Of a stretch of 56,536 nt of DNA, positions 50,697 through 56,536 are shown piece after piece. The stretch's first letter is position 1, and each line of letters starts with the position of its first letter. The DNA is taken from assembly GCA_014649355.1 (NCBI GenBank), contig BMSW01000028.1:1-56536 (forward strand). The letters are read 5' to 3'. This DNA comes from Streptomyces althioticus. GTDB taxonomy: Bacteria > Actinomycetota > Actinomycetes > Streptomycetales > Streptomycetaceae. Below the pieces are notes generated by a model. The model ran no database searches. It was not told the DNA's origin and worked only from the letters and a program-made list of their open reading frames with translations. The translations under genes were made by a program, and so were the position numbers.

Positions 50697-51677
50697 ATGA
50701 GCGCGTCAGGCGGCACCAAGGCGATCGTGGCGGCACTCGCCGCCAACCTCGCGATCGCGGTAGCGAAGTTCGTGGCGTTCGTCTTCAGCGGCTCCTCGTC
50801 GATGCTCGCCGAGTCCGTGCACTCGGTCGCCGACTCCGGCAACCAGGCACTGCTGCTCGTCGGCGGCAAGAAGGCCCAGCGCAAGGCCACCCCCGAGCAC
50901 CCCTTCGGCTACGGCCGCGAGCGGTACATCTACGCCTTCCTCGTGTCCATCGTGCTGTTCTCGGTCGGCGGCATGTTCGCCCTCTACGAGGGCTACGAGA
51001 AGATCAAGCACCCGCACGAGCTGGAGCACTGGTACTGGCCGGTCGGCGTGCTGGTCTTCGCGATCATCGCCGAGGGCTTCTCCTTCCGCACCGCCATCAA
51101 GGAGTCCAACGGCCTGAGGGGCGGCCGCTCCTGGAAGGAGTTCGTCCGCCACGCCAAGGCGCCCGAGCTGCCGGTCGTCCTGCTGGAGGACCTCGGCGCC
51201 CTCATCGGTCTGGTCCTCGCCCTCGGCGGCGTCGGCCTGGCCCTCGCCACCGGCGACAGCGTCTGGGACGGCGTCGGCACCCTCTGCATCGGCGTCCTGC
51301 TCATCCTGATCGCCCTGGTGCTCGCCGCAGAGACCAAGTCGCTGCTGCTCGGTGAGGCCGCGGGCGTCGAGGAGACCCGCAAGATCGAGGCCGCCGTCGT
51401 CGACGGCGACACCGTCACCCGCATCATCCACATGCGCACCCTCCACCTCGGCCCGGAGGAACTCCTCGTCGCCGCCAAGATCGCGGTGCGGCACGACGAC
51501 ACCGCCACCGAGGTGGCCGCCGCCATCAACGCCGCCGAGGCCCGCATCCGCGACGCCGTGCCGATCGCCCGGGTGATCTACCTGGAGCCCGACATCTACA
51601 GCGAGGCCGAGGCCGCCAAGGGGCCCGACCCCGAGGCCACGCCCGGCGGACCCACCCAGCCGGACGAGGCGCACTGA
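50697..51677 (+). CDS. Cation diffusion facilitator family transporter
   Basis: 326-aa divalent-metal/proton antiporter with six TM helices. TM2 carries HSVAD (HxxxD) in AESVHSVADSGNQ; in TM5 the usual HxxxD is replaced by an ED pair (VVLLEDLGALIG), as in the ZnT9-like subgroup. The family-typical HPFGYGRERYIYAF follows TM2, and a C-terminal cytoplasmic domain ends in YLEPDIY. Zinc or manganese export is the family role; the metal is not predictable. It ends at a strong terminator before ahcY. Confidence 0.9.
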   Translation: MSASGGTKAIVAALAANLAIAVAKFVAFVFSGSSSMLAESVHSVADSGNQALLLVGGKKAQRKATPEHPFGYGRERYIYAFLVSIVLFSVGGMFALYEGYEKIKHPHELEHWYWPVGVLVFAIIAEGFSFRTAIKESNGLRGGRSWKEFVRHAKAPELPVVLLEDLGALIGLVLALGGVGLALATGDSVWDGVGTLCIGVLLILIALVLAAETKSLLLGEAAGVEETRKIEAAVVDGDTVTRIIHMRTLHLGPEELLVAAKIAVRHDDTATEVAAAINAAEARIRDAVPIARVIYLEPDIYSEAEAAKGPDPEATPGGPTQPDEAH

Positions 51678-51696
51678 CCCACCCCCGACACCGCCG

Positions 51697-51739
51697 TCAG
51701 GCCGTTCCGGGACCGCACCGCGGCCCCAGAACGGCCTGA
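51697..51739 (+). terminator. Terminator after the cation transporter
   Basis: An 11-bp perfect outer stem (TCAGGCCGTTC / GAACGGCCTGA) encloses GGG-A-CCGC / GCGG-C-CCC, 20 bases past the stop codon. Confidence 0.85.
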
Positions 51740-51780
51740 TGTGTTCGCGGCCGGACTGGGGACCGCCGGGCGGGTCGGTG

Positions 51781-51977
51781 TAGCTTGGGACGGAGCCAGA
51801 CGTCGCTGCTGATGGCGGTCGGGCGGTCCCACCGCGGACCGGCCGAGGGAGAGAGGGCCTCCGACGGACTGCGCTGCGCGTACGCGGGCATGCCTGTGCC
51901 CTCCTCGGGCACTCCTGTGTCCGCCGCCGCGCAGATCAGCCGTACCCACCTCGCCCCAACCCGAGGAGCAGCCCGTA
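51781..51977 (+). promoter_or_regulatory. ahcY promoter and structured leader
   Basis: TAGCTT at 51781-51786 resembles a -10 box and would give a leader of about 190 bases. The leader contains a CGGTCC/GGACCG hairpin (51824-51841), and CTGCGC (about 51876) can pair with GCGCAG (about 51932). Such a long leader on an S-adenosylhomocysteine hydrolase gene suggests RNA-level control; the core of the known SAH riboswitch is not recognisable. Confidence 0.4.
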
Positions 51978-53435
<1,458 letters not shown>

Positions 53436-53467
53436 GCCGGACGCTCCTCACCGAGCCCGAGCCCCGA

Positions 53468-53502
53468 GGCAGGCCCCCGCACCCCCGTGCCGGGGGCCTG
53501 CC
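53468..53502 (+). terminator. ahcY terminator hairpin
   Basis: GGCAGGCCCCCG pairs with CGGGGGCCTGCC (12 bp, 11-base loop with further GCAC/GTGC pairing), 33 bases past the ahcY stop. Confidence 0.85.
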
Positions 53503-53550
53503 CCGTTGTCGGACCGGCGACCGGCCCCGCCCTCACGACCCAGGACCCCC

Positions 53551-54165
53551 ATGCCCCGCGGCCGTTATTCGCTCCACGATCCGCACGATCACACCCCCCT
53601 CGCGGACGAACACTTCCAGTGCGCCCCCGGCCCCTCCGGCTGGCGCTACGTCTCCCAGCTCACCGGCCCCGACGGCGATCACGCGGGCTCGGTCGACCTC
53701 ACCCTCGACGCCCTCGGCCGCCCCCTCCGCCTCGAACTGCACGCCGCGAGCTGGCAGGTCCGCGGCGCCGCCCTCGACGGCGTCACCTGGGTCCGCACCG
53801 ACCCCACAGGGACCCACGCCACCGAAGGCAACGTGCGCGCCCACGCCTTCACCGGCACATCCCCCGCCTTCCTCGTCGCCACCGCACGTCTGCTGCGCCT
53901 CACCCCCTCCACCGCGGGCACCCGCGTACGCCTCGTCGCCTTCACCGACCCGGTCCTCGCCCCCCGCACCGTGGACCAGTCCTGGGCGCTGGTCGACAGA
54001 GAAACACACCCCACTGACAACGGCCCCCTGACCGTGGACGCGTACCAGATCACGGCCCTGGACACGGGCGAACAGCACACTGCGCACCTTGCCGGTGACG
54101 TCGTCCTCTCCGCGCCCGGCGTCGAGCTGGAGGACTTGGACTCGCCGCCGTCGGACCTCGACTGA
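53551..54165 (+). CDS. Hypothetical protein, possible glycolipid/lipocalin-like beta fold
   Basis: 204-aa protein not confidently recognised. It has alternating beta-strand-like segments (GWRYVSQLTGPDGDHAGSVD, RPLRLELHAASWQVRGAAL, VRLVAFTDPVLAP), no cysteines except one near the start, no TM helix and an acidic C-terminus (VELEDLDSPPSDLD). The pattern of a reporter-like beta barrel with R-x-L-E-L and TWVR resembles putative glycolipid-binding or uncharacterised actinobacterial proteins, but the assignment is weak. AGGA lies six bases before the ATG at 53551. Convergent with the RDD gene. Confidence 0.7.
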   Translation: MPRGRYSLHDPHDHTPLADEHFQCAPGPSGWRYVSQLTGPDGDHAGSVDLTLDALGRPLRLELHAASWQVRGAALDGVTWVRTDPTGTHATEGNVRAHAFTGTSPAFLVATARLLRLTPSTAGTRVRLVAFTDPVLAPRTVDQSWALVDRETHPTDNGPLTVDAYQITALDTGEQHTAHLAGDVVLSAPGVELEDLDSPPSDLD

Positions 54166-54185
54166 GGGAGCGCCGTCTCCGCCGG

Positions 54186-55133
54186 TCAGGCGGGCGGCGC
54201 GAAGCCCGTCGAGGGCCGCTCGGCGGCCTCACTGCCGGCGGGAGGTCCGACCGGCGGCGCGGGAGGTCCGACAGGCGGTGCCGCCGGAGACACGGGGCCG
54301 GCCGGGACGGCGGGCGGCGGCAGCACGGGCTGACCCGCGCCCGCGGGGTACGAAGCCGGAGCGGGAGCGGTGGGCGCGCCTCCGCCGCCGAAGGTCCGCT
54401 GCGCCTCCCGCGTCTGCCGCTCCTGCAGCACCGCCGCCAGATACATCGCGGGCGGAACTCCCGGAGGCACCGGCGCGCCGGTGCGCCCGGCCACGTCCGA
54501 CGCCAGCCGCTCCGCCATCGACCAGCCGACCTGCGGATCGAGCTGCCGCATCCGCGTCAGGTACTGGCGGACGGCGAGCCACAGACCGTCGGGCACCGCC
54601 GACAGGTCGAGTCCGGAGAAGCGTCCCGCGAGCCACGGCGGAGGCGGCGGCACGAAAGCGCCCTGCCCGGCCGCCGGTATGCGCTCCCGCACCACCAGCG
54701 TCCCCGCGAACACGTCCCCCAGACGCCGGCCGCGCGCCGACACCAGCGAGGCGACGCAGGCCACGACCCCGAACGTCATCAGGATCTCGATCACCCCGAG
54801 CAGCCCCCGCACCAGCGCGTGCCGGAACCGGATCGGCCCGCCGTCGTCCCGCACCACCCGCAGTCCGCAGGCCAGCTTCCCGAGCGACGTCCCGTGGGTC
54901 AGCGTCTCCACCAGGATCGGCCCGCCCACCAGCACCAGGACGAACGTCGCGATCGTCACCGCCGTCCGCGCCGCCTCGTCCAGCGAGGCCGTCGCCGCCA
55001 CGAGACCGAGGGTCACCAGGACGTAGACGGTCACGGCCGCCGCCAGGTCCAGCAGGACGGCCAACCCCCTGCTGGGCAGCTTCGCGGGGCGCAGTTCCAA
55101 CGCCACCGCCTCGCCCGTCACCAGCTCACTCAC
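54186..55133 (-). CDS. RDD family membrane protein
   Basis: 315-aa protein with an N-terminal RDD domain: RP..LPSRGLAVLLDLAAAV carries the family's Arg and Asp residues, then helices VYVLVTLGLVAATA, FVLVLVGGPILVETLTHG, and SLGKLACGLRVV, followed by RRLGDVFAGTLVVRE. The C-terminal 100 residues are a cytoplasmic proline/alanine-rich tail (PAPPVGPPAGSEAAERP). RDD proteins are presumed transporters (some Na+/H+ antiporters). The GTG at 55133 follows GAGAGG. Divergent from the SpoIIM-like gene with 99 bases between; such RDD-SpoIIM pairs are common in actinobacteria. Confidence 0.88.
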   Translation of the reverse strand: MSELVTGEAVALELRPAKLPSRGLAVLLDLAAAVTVYVLVTLGLVAATASLDEAARTAVTIATFVLVLVGGPILVETLTHGTSLGKLACGLRVVRDDGGPIRFRHALVRGLLGVIEILMTFGVVACVASLVSARGRRLGDVFAGTLVVRERIPAAGQGAFVPPPPPWLAGRFSGLDLSAVPDGLWLAVRQYLTRMRQLDPQVGWSMAERLASDVAGRTGAPVPPGVPPAMYLAAVLQERQTREAQRTFGGGGAPTAPAPASYPAGAGQPVLPPPAVPAGPVSPAAPPVGPPAPPVGPPAGSEAAERPSTGFAPPA

Positions 55134-55232
55134 GCCCGCCGCCTCTCCCTGGGTCTGCCCCGAACACCGCCAGTCTGCCAAGCTGATGGCACATCGCACC
55201 GCCGTACGAACAGCCGAGGAGCAGGGACACCG

Positions 55233-56240
55233 ATGGACCTCGACGTCTTCGTCTCCGCCCATCGAGCGGAGTGGGACCGTCTCGACGCCCTGCTCGCACG
55301 ACGCCGCCGGCTCACCGGAGCGGAGGCCGACGAACTCGTCACCCTGTACCAGCGCGCCGCCACCCACCTCTCGGTGATCCAGTCGGCCGCCCCCGATCCC
55401 CAGCTCACCGGCCGGCTCAGCCAGCTGGTCGCCCGCGCGCGCAGTGCGGTGACGGGCACCCGCCGGGCGTCCTGGCGCGATGTCACGCAGTTCCTGACCC
55501 ACGGTTTCCCCGCGGCCGTCTACCGCGCACGTCACTGGTGGGTGCCGACGGCGCTCATCTCCACGGCGGTGGCCGCGCTGCTCGGCTGGTGGATCGGCAC
55601 GCACCCCGAGGTCCAAGCCTCCATAGCGGCGCCCGCGGAACTCCGCGAGATGACCCGCCCCGGCGGCCAGTACGAGACGTACTACTCCAGCAACCCGGCG
55701 ACCTCGTTCGCCGCGCAGGTGTGGACGAACAACGCATGGGCCGCCGCCCTGTGCCTGATCCTCGGAGTGTTCCTCGGCCTGCCGGTCCTGTGGATCCTCT
55801 TCCAGAACATGCTCAACCTGGGCGTCGGCTTCGGCTTGATGTCCTCCGCGGGACGCCTCGACACCTTCCTCGGTCTGGTCCTGCCGCACGGCCTGCTGGA
55901 ACTCACCGCGGTCTTCGTCGCCGCCGGCACGGGACTGCGGCTCGGCTGGACCGTCATCGACCCGGGTCCGCGCACCCGCCGCACCGCCCTGGCGGAGGAG
56001 GGCCGCGCAGCCCTCGCCATGGCGATCGGCCTGGCCCTGGTCCTGTTCGTCTCAGGCGCGGTCGAAGGCTTCGTCACCCCGTCGGGCCTGCCCACCTGGG
56101 CCCGCATCACCATCGGAGTCGTCGCGGAGCTGGCCTTCCTGGCATACGTCTACGTCCTCGGCGGACGGGCCGCTCGCGCGGGCGCCACCGGGGACGTGGA
56201 GGCATCCGAGCGAAGCGCCACCGTGCCCACGGCCGCCTGA
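55233..56240 (+). CDS. Stage II sporulation protein M-like membrane protein
   Basis: 335-aa DUF95/SpoIIM-family membrane protein. A soluble helical N-terminus (MDLDVFVSAHRAEWDRLDAL) is followed by about five or six TM helices (for example WWVPTALISTAVAALLGWWI, LILGVFLGLPVLWILFQNML, GLLELTAVFVAAGTGLRLG). In Bacillus SpoIIM drives peptidoglycan remodelling in engulfment; in Streptomyces, which does not engulf, the role is unknown. Start ATG at 55233 with AGGAGCAGGGA. The pairing with a divergent RDD gene suggests a shared membrane function. Confidence 0.88.
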   Translation: MDLDVFVSAHRAEWDRLDALLARRRRLTGAEADELVTLYQRAATHLSVIQSAAPDPQLTGRLSQLVARARSAVTGTRRASWRDVTQFLTHGFPAAVYRARHWWVPTALISTAVAALLGWWIGTHPEVQASIAAPAELREMTRPGGQYETYYSSNPATSFAAQVWTNNAWAAALCLILGVFLGLPVLWILFQNMLNLGVGFGLMSSAGRLDTFLGLVLPHGLLELTAVFVAAGTGLRLGWTVIDPGPRTRRTALAEEGRAALAMAIGLALVLFVSGAVEGFVTPSGLPTWARITIGVVAELAFLAYVYVLGGRAARAGATGDVEASERSATVPTAA

Positions 56241-56293
56241 TGTGCGACCGGCCCCGGTGAGCTGCTAGTGTCCTCTTCGCCTCACGGGAACCG

Positions 56294-56322
56294 TTGACGC
56301 GGTGCCGGTGGGGAGGTAGATT
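56294..56322 (+). promoter_or_regulatory. rRNA operon promoter
   Basis: TTGACG (56294-56299), a 17-base spacer and TAGATT (56317-56322) form a strong vegetative promoter in front of the rRNA leader. A further -10-like TGATAA lies at 56461-56466, as in the tandem promoters of Streptomyces rrn operons, but without a good -35. Confidence 0.75.
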
Positions 56323-56536
56323 AGAACAGTTGCCTGGAGATGGGTTCTGACCCGGAGGGCGACGGTGAACATCTACTGGCTTCCCGCCGGGACGCAGATT
56401 CCGCGGAAGCACCCCCCGATAAGTCGGAATTCGAGGCCGGTCAATCCGCCCCGGAACTTCTGATAAAGTCGGATCCGCCGGAAAGGAAAGCGCGAAAGCG
56501 TCGACCTGGAAAGCACCGAGGAAATCGGATCGGAAA
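56323..56536 (+). other. Leader of an rRNA operon (16S gene lies beyond the window)
   Basis: The last ~80 bases contain TGATAAAGTCGGA, GCCGGAAAGGAAAGCGCGAA, CCTGGAAAGCACCGAGGAAA and TCGGATCGGAAA, the conserved leader found before 16S rRNA in Streptomyces. GATAAGTCGGA also occurs once earlier (56419). The 16S gene would begin roughly 300 bases past the right edge. No coding gene is seen here. Confidence 0.85.

Noticed and set aside
51860..51945. Firm SAH riboswitch call upstream of ahcY
   Set aside because: One helix can be drawn, but the conserved core between the helices and the expected spacing are missing; it is kept only as a low-confidence leader feature.

Overview
The window is high-GC (roughly 70-75 %) DNA with the gene content, GTG/TTG starts and intergenic repeats of a Streptomyces chromosome core. 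Markers include whiB, an F420 biosynthesis pair, many LCP-family cell-wall ligases and, at the right edge, the conserved leader that precedes a Streptomyces rRNA operon. No phage, plasmid, transposase or biosynthetic gene cluster is seen. Gene order as I remember it matches the S. coelicolor region from about SCO3019 to SCO3064, and much of it is shared with Mycobacterium tuberculosis Rv3248c-Rv3277. Both comparisons are from memory and were not searched.

Left part (1-13.8 kb): a proton/oligopeptide symporter, an OmpR-type two-component pair, a GtrA membrane protein, and a translationally coupled purK-purE-dipeptidase run. The run is followed by a second dipeptidase paralogue that has lost every metal-binding residue. 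Next come two VOC-fold proteins divergent from a CGNR zinc-finger regulator, a UDP-glucose dehydrogenase and an acyl-CoA dehydrogenase. A 13.8-18.3 kb block holds a DHFR-like protein, a phospholipase-D-type synthase, a 16-cysteine copper-binding protein, an LCP protein and a thioesterase.

Middle (19.3-32.6 kb): a cell-envelope region with five more LCP genes (six in total from 16.3 to 28.7 kb), a GT2 glycosyltransferase, a truncated adenylation-like protein (TIGR03089), a secreted PGRP amidase and an NDP-sugar pyrophosphorylase. Five of the six LCP proteins carry exactly four cysteines, the last at the extreme C-terminus; the sixth has none.

Right part (33-56.5 kb): an AlkA-like glycosylase, fbiB-fbiA, and a cysteine dioxygenase preceded by an unannotated leader peptide ending CSCRCTGC. 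These are followed by whiB, a giant GT2/membrane protein overlapping a DUF5719 gene, a metallopeptidase-fold protein without a full HExxH, and a DUF3499 protein. Then come a lactate permease, manB, a 56-aa Trm112-like protein, a degenerate sugar-isomerase-like protein, manA, a cation-efflux protein, ahcY, a hypothetical, an RDD protein and a SpoIIM-like membrane protein. The final ~240 bases are an rRNA promoter and leader.

Working together, manB, manA and the NDP-sugar enzyme would supply activated mannose, and the glycosyltransferases and LCP ligases would assemble and attach wall glycans. WhiB links the region to sporulation septation. The most unusual items are the cysteine leader peptide, the LCP cysteine pattern, the pseudo-dipeptidase, and two tandem-repeat regions (189-bp and 64-bp periods).
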